Positions 10,036 to 20,600 of a stretch of DNA of 64,000 bases are shown piece after piece. This DNA comes from Amphiura filiformis (taxonomy: Eukaryota > Echinodermata > Ophiuroidea > Amphilepidida > Amphiuridae). A program made the translations under genes and the position numbers. The stretch covers positions 32,370,880-32,434,879 of the forward strand of contig NC_092646.1 in NCBI RefSeq assembly GCF_039555335.1, in the 5' to 3' direction. The notes under the pieces were generated by a model that saw only the letters and a program-made list of their open reading frames with translations, did not search any database and had not been told where the DNA came from. The number at the start of each line of letters is the position of its first letter. The stretch's first letter is position 1.

Positions 10036-10134
10036 ATGTGACCGTGATGAGGATCGAACTCACCACCTTCCGATTTAAAGTTCGAAGCGCTAGTGTACCA
10101 AATTCTGATGCCTTACCAAGTGAGCTGTGCTCCT
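10036..10134 (-). repeat. tRNA-like sequence (SINE or pseudo-tRNA)
   Basis: On the minus strand an A-box-like AGCTCACTTGGTAAGGC and a B-box-like GAGTTCGATCCTC lie about 70 bases apart, as in a tRNA with extra central sequence. The ends do not pair into an acceptor stem, so a tRNA-derived repeat is likelier than a functional gene. Confidence 0.5.
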
Positions 10135-10628
10135 GAGATACGAAATAAAAATAAAATAATACACTGTATACCTGCTTGTGTCGGTAATTGATTTGCTCAA
10201 ATTCCATAATGGTACAGTGCAACAGAGCAAAAATGCCCAAAATTTAAAAGCTATATAATTTATGACCACTATACACTACACATAAAAATACTAATGCAAG
10301 GGAATTTCAACGTAAGAATCCAAACAATTAAGTACCAACATGCACAGCTTTGTCCTTATATCACATTTGGCTTTTTAACAAAATGTTATCAAACCTCTAC
10401 TGTGATTGGCAGCTGCACAAGGCATCTCTTTGATAGCTGATCATGGCCATCCATTCAGCAAGTGGCTACTAACTGACCTTGACAGGCTTGATGAATGAGC
10501 ACTGTCATCTGCTACAAAACCATCACGCTCTAGGACCACACCACTCTTCGCCATACATACATTCTCCCAGCCACATTTCCCTAACATAATATGAAATTTA
10601 AAAAAATAAATGAAATTTATTTTGTCAG
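10135..10628. other. Unassigned intergenic DNA
   Basis: No supported gene or repeat recognised. Confidence 0.4.
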
Positions 10629-10775
10629 AGGCGCCGGCGGGGTTCGAACCCACGCTGATGCGCTATAATGTAAAATATGATTGGATCACACGCATCATGC
10701 ATATTTATGAGGTTATGAATATACGATATTGACATAACACCAGCGCCTTAGACCGCTCGGCTATCAGGCTTGATG
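10629..10775 (-). repeat. tRNA-Leu/Ser-like sequence with long insert
   Basis: The minus strand contains a class II-type A box, TAGCCGAGCGGTCTAAGGCG, and a B box, GGGTTCGAACCCC, separated by about 90 AT-rich bases. The first bases of the 5' side do not pair with the 3' GGCGCC, so this is more likely a pseudo-tRNA or SINE head than an intron-containing tRNA. A tRNA covariance-model scan would decide. Confidence 0.5.
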
Positions 10776-11442
10776 GTGTCATGATGAAAATTCGGATTTT
10801 AAAAGTACAGCTCCTATGCGTGTATAGCAAAAAATTGGAATAGAATGTTTGGAATCATGTAACTAAAGTACTAAATGCATTCTGCAAAATGCGCTCTGAC
10901 CAATTTATAAAGCATTTCATTAGCTTTAATTTGACATATTGTTTGACATATTTGGAATTATGGTAAATCGTTAAATAAAATATTTATTAATTAATCAATT
11001 ATGTCAATTAATTAAAAATTGAATGCAAATATGCATATTTTCTCTGACAGAATTGTAGGATTTGACAAGAGCCATCTTTCTTGTAAGTTTGATTCTTACA
11101 ACATACCGGTATCGTATTGCGTCCCGTTATAGTTGCAGAAAAAAATACGCGTGCAGGACACACATACGCACACACCCACACCCACACACCCAGAGGATCG
11201 TACCGTTTACAATCGTATAACATTCATTGGCGCTAGTAGTAGTAAATTTCAATTTTCTTTGCTTTACCTCACTTGTTCTGCTCAAAATTAAAAGGGACAT
11301 ATCTAGCTGACAGTAAAAGCTTACATTTTATGGAAATTATGTTTAACTATTTGCTTAAACAGCACAAAACAGATAAAGCAGACAAATTTACTATACATAG
11401 GCCTATACATGTATGGTATCATGCCAGGGACTGTTTAAGAAT
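10776..11442. other. AT-rich intergenic DNA with a short CA-rich run
   Basis: A cacaccc-type run occurs at about 11160-11190. Otherwise nothing recognised. Confidence 0.5.
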
Positions 11443-11681
11443 ATAACATTAGATTTATGATATTTACTTCGAGGACTGTTATTTATCAAAAATGTGAAAA
11501 ATATCAAATTTTAATAATTTGTCATAAAATTTGTATTATATCGTAAATTTCAAACAATGAAATTTATTTGATATCAGAAATACATTCTTCGTATTCAGAA
11601 TGCAATTCGATATGTCTGATGTGCTCTCATGTCCCACAAAAAATACTATCGAAACGCTCAAAACGCTCATTCCAGATCCCT
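11443..11681. mobile_element. Half copy of the 8195-8849 MITE
   Basis: It matches the right half of that element: gatttat, gtcataaaatttgtattat, attcttcgtattcagaatgc, ending gatccct before TA (11682-11683). The left half is absent. Confidence 0.8.
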
Positions 11682-11744
11682 TAATTTGGTTAATTTTCTT
11701 TTCTTGTTTTCTTTATTTATTTTTCTTTGATTTATATTGCCAGG

Positions 11745-12515
11745 GTAAGGAGAGGGAACTAAAGGCCCATTCAGTGATTTTTGATTTTTTTTCATCCCGA
11801 CGATCGTAAAAATCATCAAAATTCAGATTTTGGATACTAGACTGCGGAACTCAGTCTTCAATGATAGTCAGTAATTTTTATATTTTGGACATTATTATGA
11901 CTATCATTTGAGGACTGAGTTCTTATGATCCGAGGAGCAGTTTCAGACAATTGCTTGGGATTATTGGGGCAGAGGTTATCTTTTGAATTCTTTCATGACC
12001 ACTGAAGCATAGTCAAACCTGTCAAGGACACTCGGCGTGAATTGAAAGACCATGTCACTCGCCACAAAAGAATGTCAAAGGTCATAAAACACCACTTTTG
12101 TGTCTTCTGCTATCTAAAGGCCTATGGCTGATTTTGTACCTTTCGTCATTGTCATAGATGTGCTAACATAGCTTGCTAGTGCAGTGGTTCAGCCGAAAAC
12201 CGTGTATCTAAGGCAAAAAATAATGCATTTACGTGAGTCTGTAATTTATATACCGGTACTGACAGTATATAAATTAGCTACATGTATTTGAATGGGGCTT
12301 CAACTTCGTCAATACTGTCGTTTTCCTGTTTTGTTTTTTTGCCATTTGTTTTCATCAAAAAATTTATAAACGTAACAATTTGATTTTTTTTCACTTTCGC
12401 TGGGATCACTGAATGGGACTTTATAGCGCGGATTATTCAAAACTTGTTTTTACCTGCTGCTATATAGTATTAATCCGATTTTTACATAACTTTGCCAGCG
12501 TATTCAAGACATAGG
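11745..12515. repeat. Long inverted repeat, right arm
   Basis: Reverse complement of 9205-9935, with scattered substitutions and small indels. The spacer between the arms is about 1.8 kb. Confidence 0.85.
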
Positions 12516-12565
12516 TTATGTAGGGATAAACTGTACATGGGTATAGAAGCCCTGCATGCTTTTAT

Positions 12566-12650
12566 CGATTGGCTCCAAACAAAGGATTTGAACCGGTGTC
12601 CTTCACCGTAATCACGGCGCAGTAGCCTACAGTCCATTCAATCAAATGTT
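12566..12650 (-). repeat. tRNA-derived SINE head, copy 2
   Basis: Same unit and orientation as 8968-9045 (aaccggtgtccttcaccgta), so the two inverted arms are each flanked by this SINE in direct orientation. Confidence 0.6.
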
Positions 12651-12931
12651 GTCAGTGTGCGAGACGAACGATGTATAAATCTGGAGGTCACATCATCACT
12701 TATCATGCTTATTGTAAAAAGTTTGTCCAATGCATATACTGTGTGTATTGTTCCCGGGTATTGTCAATACAGTCAAGCAAACAGGTATTATATTTTGAAA
12801 AGGCCGCTATAGTATATTCACAGGGGTGTCTTGAATGGCCAATCATATGGGACATAATCAAATTGCAGTGACTGCTGCCTTTGTTACCACATGTCAGTCA
12901 TCTTGTGATTATTGGACCATGTAAACCTGCA

Positions 12932-13003
12932 AAAAACGAGCCAAAGTGCAGGCCCTATGCAAACTCCCATGCCCCCCCCCCTGAGAATCTAATGGTGCGT
13001 CCC
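12932..13003. repeat. Short form of the 7760-8045 repeat
   Basis: Inverted relative to 7760-8045 and lacking the A-rich expansion (ccaaagtgcaggccctatgc, then actcccatgcc, then taatggtgcg). Confidence 0.75.
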
Positions 13004-13269
13004 TACAGACTCCAGTCCCATCACTGTTATAGCACATGAGTGCCGCATACCGGTATTACTTGGAGGCCAATTGATGTTCTACTGTCTAGTTCATATGTTT
13101 GTTATTTATTAATGTGCAAACTTGAATGTATATATAGGAGTGCGCACACTATACACATGTCCTTATTTAACGGGAATTAAATTTATAAGAACAACTCTAG
13201 GGTGTGCACAAATGTACATACATCGTAATTCTATATCAAAGTCCCTATCACATTGTCCCCGGCACATTG
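13004..13269. other. Unassigned spacer
   Basis: Nothing recognised. Confidence 0.4.
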
Positions 13270-13314
13270 TCTACCCAGGGTAAGGTTACCCTGGGTAACC
13301 TTACCCTGGGTAGA
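13270..13314. repeat. Triplicated palindromic motif, copy 2
   Basis: The same tctaccc/gggtaga unit as 7096-7140, followed here by gatcggatgggtatttccat, which is found in inverted order beside copy 1. Confidence 0.8.
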
Positions 13315-13474
13315 CGATCGGATGGGTATTTCCATTCGTGCATATAGATATACTCCCGTCATAATGGGTACTATCTTAAGTGCCGCGTCGTATCGTTTTC
13401 TTGCAAGCTCTTATAGTATTCTCTTACTTTTATCTTTCGAATAGACACGTTCCCGTTCTCCCGCTCGCATTATA

Positions 13475-14665
13475 CAGGGTTCAAAAGAAATAACTCCCCC
13501 CTTAAAATTACAAAACATTTCTTTGCATAACTTGACATATATTTTGCTGATTTGAAAAATTCAAAAAGCTGTGAAAAGAGGAATCGATTTTCAACCCTCC
13601 CAAAGTTGTTTCATTTGCAAAAAACAATATTTTTGGTCAAAAATAATCACATTTTCCAAAAATGATGCTTTCAGAAAAAGTTGCACTTTACCACATTATG
13701 TACGAAACATTATCGATATTAATGTTAAGGTTGATTTAATTCTTGTTTTTTTCCTTCATATTTCTTTCTCTGATCCGTCAGGCACCCATGCAACCATCAT
13801 TCAGTGCAAAACAAAGATTTGTTGAACTTAATTTCGGTGTAAAATGAGATTTTCTTTGAAGTTTTTAATCAGCAGTTGTTTCAAAATGATAAAATCACTA
13901 GGGAGGAGAAATGAGCTTCTCACGCATAAATTTGACCAAAAGAGTAAACATTTACCTGTATTGGGTCAGTTGAAGCATCTTGCATTTTGATTTAAAATGA
14001 CGGCTTTCTTGGATAAAGGTGTAACATTCATGATGTGGCCACAAGAGATTGGCTGCATGCAATTAATTGGCTGAATGCTGACTTCCAACCTCCAATCTTT
14101 GTTGGTCATTTCTTCTTTTTCATACCCCTTTATTCAAGAAAGCCGTTGCTATAGATCTTTGCAACTGCTTCAGTCTACAATTTGCAAGTAAATTTTTCAT
14201 CTCTTCAAGCCAGCGAAAGAAATAAGCATCACACTGCAAAGCTTATTTTTACTCCTATAGTGATTTTACCATTTTTGAAACACCGACTGAAAACCCCATT
14301 CATGTCAAAATTCATGTCAATGAATCATTGTTTTATACTGAAAGATGATTGCATGGGTGATCGGATACATAAAATTTAAGACAAATTAACTAACAATTTA
14401 CATTGATCACGTTGATATCGAGAACGTTTTTGTACATTACATGTATAGGATGTTGAAAAGTGCAACTTTTTCTGAAAGCATCATTTTTGGAAAATGTTTT
14501 TGACCAACAAAAAACGATTTTCAAAAACAAGAAAATTGGGAGGGTAGCAAAAAGATTCCTCTATTCACAGGTTTTTAAATTTTTCAAATCAACCAAATGT
14601 ATTTCAAGTTATGCAAAGAAATATTTTATAATTTTAGGGGGGGGGGTTATTTCTTTTGAACCCTG
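13475..14665. mobile_element. 1.19-kb TA-inserted foldback MITE
   Basis: Starts CAGGGTTCAAAAGAAATAAC and ends with its reverse complement (GTTATTTCTTTTGAACCCTG). It is flanked by TA on both sides (13473-13474, 14666-14667). The arms extend about 200 bp (the tgcactttttctga and caaaaatgatgctttc words recur inverted), followed by imperfect inner complementarity. Removing the element and one TA gives exactly the sequence found at 6751-6775. No transposase frame was seen, so it is non-autonomous. It may belong to the Tc1/mariner-type group by target site, but this is not proven. Confidence 0.93.
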
Positions 14666-15085
14666 TATATCTATATACCATTTGAGGTTTGCGAATTGAC
14701 TTCCCAAAAATTTAGCATGTGCAGGTGGGCAAAGATTTTTGGCAGGACGAGAGGGGGAAAGGGAAGCCATTATTGGAAGGACTAGAGGGGTGAAGAAATT
14801 TTTGGCATGTCGTTTGGAAATTCCCCCAGCCCCAACAATAGTATTGCACAGCACCTTCCGGGTTAATTATTGGTACTTAGCTGGTGCCACTGATGTCTTT
14901 ATTTTGTATCGCCTTTGTTTTGCCACAACTACAATCCCTGCTACAACTAAGTCTGTTTGTTAGCGGCAAGGCAAGAGAAAAATTGCATTAACAAACAAAG
15001 GGCATATACTCACACATAATAAAACTCAGGTATAACTTTACGAACTGAAACAATGCATCAATATAAAATAATATCTATATATAGA
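14666..15085. repeat. Paralogous repeat, copy interrupted by MITE
   Basis: Direct match to 6761-7047 (ggcaggacgagagg, attggaaggactagaggggt, acaatgcatcaatataaaat), with small internal indels. Confidence 0.85.
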
Positions 15086-15506
15086 CTCCCATCATAATGG
15101 GTACTATCTAAAGTGCCACGCATTATAGTTTTTTTTAGTACTCTTACGTTAGCTAGTACTCGCTTAGTTTTCTCTTCCGTCGAATAGACACAATCCCGAA
15201 ATCCTATGAGGGAAAACTCCAATGCTATCACATCTGTTGAACGTGTGCATCCACGATGTGCACATGATGACGTAGATTAGGTTTCTTTGCATAGGATTTC
15301 GGGAATTACGGAATTAGTTAATTGAAGGACCTGCTATCGTGTCATCTCTTCATACTCCGATATTGTTTACTCTTACACTTTTGATTAAAGCGTATAGGGA
15401 TATCTTGGATAACTTCTCGAAACATATTTCTTATGATACACCAGATTTGATTCTAACTGCTTCGGATTCACGGTAAGAATCATAATCACGACAGTTAATT
15501 ACCACA
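15086..15506. other. Intergenic DNA with a short inverted pair
   Basis: cccgaaatcctatg (about 15196) and its complement cataggatttcggg (about 15290) face each other. Otherwise nothing recognised. Confidence 0.5.
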
Positions 15507-15775
15507 TTTTCATATTGAATACTTCGGATCAAGTAAAGTGATTGTGATAAAAGCGAAATCGGTTGAGTCATTTTGTTTTGTTTGTCTTGTTTGCAGACTT
15601 TCAACCAAATACTAATTTAGTTTTCAATATAATTTAGCTTTTAAAATGGGTAGGATATAAAAGCAAAGACAAAATATTATAACTAACACTCGCATAATAA
15701 GTGATAGTTGTTTTTATCAATTTCATGATGGTTTCTATGCAAAAAGGAAGTCATAGTTGAATAAAACTCACTGCT
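15507..15775. repeat. 269-bp tandem repeat, unit 1 (intact)
   Basis: It runs from ttttcatattgaatacttcg to ctcactgc and repeats at 15776. Unit 1 preserves the uninterrupted ttttatcaatttcatgatgg that is split in unit 2. Confidence 0.9.
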
Positions 15776-15993
15776 TTTTCATATTGAATACTTCGGATCA
15801 AGTAAAGTGATTGTGATAAAAGCGAGATCGGTTGAGTCATTTTGTTTTGTTTGTCTTGTTTGCGGACTTTCAACCAAATACTAATGGAGTTTTCAATTTA
15901 ATTTAGCTTTTAAAATGTGTAGGGATATAAAAGCAAAGACAAAATATTATAACTAACACTCGCATAATAAGTGGTAGTTGTTTTTATCAATAT
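15776..15993. repeat. 269-bp tandem repeat, unit 2 (first part)
   Basis: Matches unit 1 up to tttttatcaat, then is broken by the MITE at 15994-16689. The remainder of the unit is at 16690-16747. Confidence 0.9.
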
Positions 15994-16689
15994 CCCAGCA
16001 AACACAAAAACGTTTTAAAAACGTTTTAAATAAGTTATATTTTGGCTTTTGGTTTAGGTAAAAACGTTTTAATAACATTAAAATGTCGGGTTATATAAAG
16101 GTCATGATAACGTTTTAAAACGTTTTGTATGAAAACACACTACAACAATATTTTTAAATGTTTTCAAAAAATGTTATTGTAAATTATTTTTGCAAACATT
16201 TTTGCCAAATATTGTGTCAATACTTAAATAACATTATGTTTAAATATTTGAACCCAGCAAACACAGAAATGTTCTTAAAATGTTTTTTTTTCCAAAACCT
16301 TTTAATAACATTTAAATGTCGGGTTATATAAAGGTCATGAAAACGTTTTTAAAACGTTATTGAAAACATTTTGGGCAAACATTTTTCGCAAAATATTTTT
16401 TCAACCCCAAAATAACATTCTGTTTAGAAGGTTTTGTATCAAGTTTTCAAGAATGTTTTTGGAATGTTATTAAAACGTTTTTATACCCTTTATATAACCC
16501 GACATTTAAACGTTTTCTGTAAAACATTTTTGTTTGCTGAGCAGTAGATTATCAGAAGATGTTTTTTAAGGTTATGAAAACGTTTTATACTCTTAATATA
16601 CCCTTTATATAACCCGACATTTAAACGTTTTCTGACAACCTTTTATAACCTTTTGCGAATGATGTCGAAAACGTTTTGTGTTTGCTGGG
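15994..16689. mobile_element. CCCAGCAAACAC-type MITE with AACGTTTT repeats
   Basis: 696 bp beginning CCCAGCAAACACAAAAACG and ending CGTTTTGTGTTTGCTGGG, with AT on both sides. The inside is built of many aaaacgtttt and ggttatataaaggtcatg words in both orientations. A second start, CCCAGCAAACACAG, at about 16254 suggests two nested or tandem copies. Relatives lie at 40984-41337 and 59107-59340. Confidence 0.88.
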
Positions 16690-16747
16690 ATCATGATGGT
16701 TTCTATACAAAAAGGAAGTCATAGTTGAATAAAACTCACTGCTTTGA
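16690..16747. repeat. 269-bp tandem repeat, unit 2 (remainder)
   Basis: tcatgatggtttctatacaa through ctcactgcttt completes the unit interrupted at 15993. Confidence 0.85.
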
Positions 16748-17635
16748 ATGCAACCTTAAACATTGTTACTTAGATATTGTTTCTGAATTTTATTGCAGAT
16801 AATTTTATTGATGAGGTCAGCGAGAAATCAATAATGCGTATTTGCAAGTTTTCCCCTAGACGAAGACTTTTCGTCAAAACTATATAATATAATTTGCTGG
16901 TATCTTCATATTTTGTGATTAAGGCACGCATTACTTTATGGTATAAGGTACTGACTTACGTCCTCCTAGGTCCGTATATTATGAAAGAGCGGAAAAGAGA
17001 CATATCATTGCAAAATACATCTAATATCAATAATAGCAGACTGCAGTGCTCGAATTTGCCACTTGCCCTTTGGAAAGCTGTAAACGCATTAGGCAAGTGA
17101 ATTCACGCGTTTCATAATACGATGCGTATCGAGGCCAAAATACGCAGTACATCATGGGAAAATGTCGACATCCAAAGCCCCCGTAATATGAATACATCAT
17201 TAAAGGAACATACATCACTGTGGGTTTAAATGTCATTACAATGATGTTACATGCGAATGCACACTAAAACAATAATTTACAATTATAGTAGATCCATTTT
17301 TTATCTTTTGATCACAGGGAATCCTTCGTGGAGCTGTTTGTAACATATTTATTATCACACTCGCGTGAAAATTCAATAGCAGCTGGAACGGCGATGTCGA
17401 CTTTGGAGTCAACAATTTGACTGACAAGAGCAACCGCTGGAGGCGCATCGTATTGTGAAACGCGAGATTTCATACATGGACGTCTACTCTCTGCTGAATG
17501 TCAAATTGAAAATTTGAGTCCTTCACGTAATATTTTACCAAACCGCCCTCATCAAACAATATCGGGTGTTACTTGTGAATCTTAGCTAACGGGTACATTT
17601 AATACAAAACAGTAGCGTGAGCACAGAATATCAAG
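16748..17635. other. Upstream region of the LRR-GPCR gene
   Basis: No upstream coding exon and no clear TATA/initiator was recognised. The 5' untranslated region and promoter should lie here, but the sequence does not fix their position. Confidence 0.4.
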
Positions 17636-20600
17636 ATGAAGATTCACGCCCATTTAATACTACTAGTGATATACGTTATGCTATGGACATTTGATTTCCA
17701 TCGTCATCTTGTTAATGCGAACATTATTGTTGAACCTTTATGGGATATTGATTCTACTACATGTGGTATTCAGCAGGATGGTAACATCAGTGAGGTGTTC
17801 ACATTGCAGGGCAGCCAAGGGTATACCTGCAGTATTCGCCTCGATGCTCAGTTGGAAAGTACTTTAGTTTTGCAAGTACAAATACCAGAAAATAGTAATT
17901 CGTTTTTACTTTATATAGAAAGAACGGGTTCTGACTTGAATTGTACCAATAAGTATATTGTTTTGAAACAAAATAAATGTGTTAGTAATTTTGTATCTTC
18001 AAAACTGCAAGTAAACTTAGAGGGTAAAATTAACATCACAATCACTCGCCGTTCAAAAACAGATGTTCTGGCAGAATTTCCCCTGGATTGTCCGGAACTT
18101 GAAAAGATCCACCGTTTCTCAAACATAAATGAGAAGTCTATATGTACAAATGTAAAAGGGTATGAAGATCAAATTACTTGTAATGTGGAAACGGGTACTA
18201 GAGGTGTATGCAAGTTAGAGTTCCCAAAAGATTGTAATGCTACTCTAGGCTACAGAGATGTAGCATTTCAATGTTTAGATCAGAGTGATAACGAGAACCA
18301 GAAATTCAAAATGTTTTTAAAATTGCCTACCGATACTACTGAGATAAATATGGCTGGTAATAATATTATACAATTTGACCAAGATGCATTATGGGGATTG
18401 ACTAGGATTGCCAAATTAAATATTTCAAACAATCGATTGAAAACATTGCCAGTACGCATTTTTAGAGATCTTAAAAATGTGTTTCATCTGATTCTTTCTG
18501 ATAACCGTCTATCTGAACTCAATGAAGACGTTTTTCAAAGTTTGCTCAACCTACGATACCTAAATCTTGCACAAAATGCTTTGTTGATTTTACCAGAGCG
18601 ATTGTATAGGAATATGAGTCGAATATATACCTTAGACTTATCGAACAATATATTGGTGTTTTTAAATCGAAGTAGTTTTGAAGGACTGCGCAATTTGATT
18701 GTGCTTAATCTTTCACATAATATGCTAACGACGTTACCAATCGGTCTGTTTCGTGATTTGTCCAAACTATTAAGGCTGTTTTTATCTCACAATAGATTAT
18801 CTTATTTAAACTCGGATTTGTTTTTAGGTTTGTTGACACTTAACGAGCTAAACATTGACAATAACCTGCTAAACACATTGAAATTTGACCAAACGTTACC
18901 CAACCTTAAACGACTTGATCTCGATACGAATGGTTTGTCCTCTTTAGAAGTTGGTTTATTTTCACATTCAAGAGACCTACGCATCTTGATTCTGTCTTCT
19001 AATAACTTAACCACATTACATAATGAAACATTTACAATGTTGAGAAAACTAACTGATCTAAAACTAACTGGTAATTATCTATCTTCACTGCCAGTTCAAC
19101 TATTTAATGACCTAGAAAATCTGAAGTATTTGTCTCTGAAAAGAAATCGTTTAACGGATTTGAAAGTTGGTGTATTTCAAGGCTTACACAATCTTCGTGA
19201 TCTTTATCTCACTGAAAATAATTTGTCCTCTTTAAAACCTGGCTTATTTTCAAATTTACAATATCTAGAAACGTTGTACCTAATTAACAATAACTTAACT
19301 AGTTTACATAATGAAACATTTACAACTTTGACAAACCTTGACACATTAGAAATTGCATTCAATCACCTGAAAACTTTGCAAGCAGGGGTGTTTAAGAACC
19401 TTAAATCATTAACCAAATTACACTTGGATCACAATACGTTGTCCACCGTGGAAATCGATTTATTTTCAAATTTAAAAATTCTAGAAATTTTGCGCCTCTC
19501 TAACAATAACTTAACTAGTTTACCTAATGAAACATTTACAACTTTGACAAACCTTGACACATTGGAAATTGCATTCAATCACCTGAAAACTTTGCAAGCA
19601 GGGGTGTTTAAGAACCTTACATCATTAACCAAATTATATTTGCATTACAATATGTTGTCCACCTTGGAAATCGGTTTATTTTCAAATTTAAAAAGTCTAG
19701 AAATCTTACGCCTCTCTAACAATAACTTAACTAATTTACACAATAAAACATTTACAACTTTGACAAACCTTGAAACATTGGGCATTGCATTTAATCACCT
19801 GAAAATCTTACCAGAAGGGTGTTTAGGAACCTTAAATCATTGACCAAATTATATTTGCAACACAATACTTTGTCCAACTTGGAAATAGGTTTGTTTTCCA
19901 ATTTAAAAAGTCTAGAAATTTTAACCCTCTCTAACAATAACTTAACTAATTTACATAATGAAACATTTACATCTTTGACACACCTTGAAAGACTAGACAT
20001 TGATTTTAATCACCTAACATTTTTACAAGGAGGAGTGTTTGGGAACCTTAAATCATTGATCAAATTATATTTGGATTACAATGCTTTGTCCACCATGGAA
20101 ATTGGTTTATTTTCTAACTTAAAAAGTCTCGAAATTTTGAGCCTCTCTAACAATAACTTGACTAATTTACATAATGAAACATTTACAACTTTGCCACACC
20201 TTGAAGGATTAAAAATTGGTTTTAATTACCTAACATTTTTACAAGGAGGGGTGTTTGGGAACCTTAAAGCATTGACCAAATTATATTTGGATTACAATTC
20301 TTTGGTGACTTTGGACAATGCACTATTTGAAGATGTACGGAATCTCAGACTATTGTCGATAAAGGGGAACAAGTTAGAAATGTTATCCGCAGCCATGTTT
20401 AACAATTTACCGCATCTTAGTGTTTTGTTCCTTAGCTTTAATAGATTGAAGTTTATCAATCCTAGCATATTTCACAATCTCCATGAGTTAGTCGTCTTAG
20501 ATTTGTATGGTAATATGTTGAGTAAGTTTCCCGAGAAATTGTTTGTCGGTTTGAAAGAGCTGAGAATACTGCTTCTGGCTAATAATTCAGGAGTTAAATT

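Noticed and set aside
10629..10775. Intron-containing tRNA-Leu/Ser gene
   Set aside because: Boxes are good but the ends do not pair; kept only as a tRNA-like repeat.
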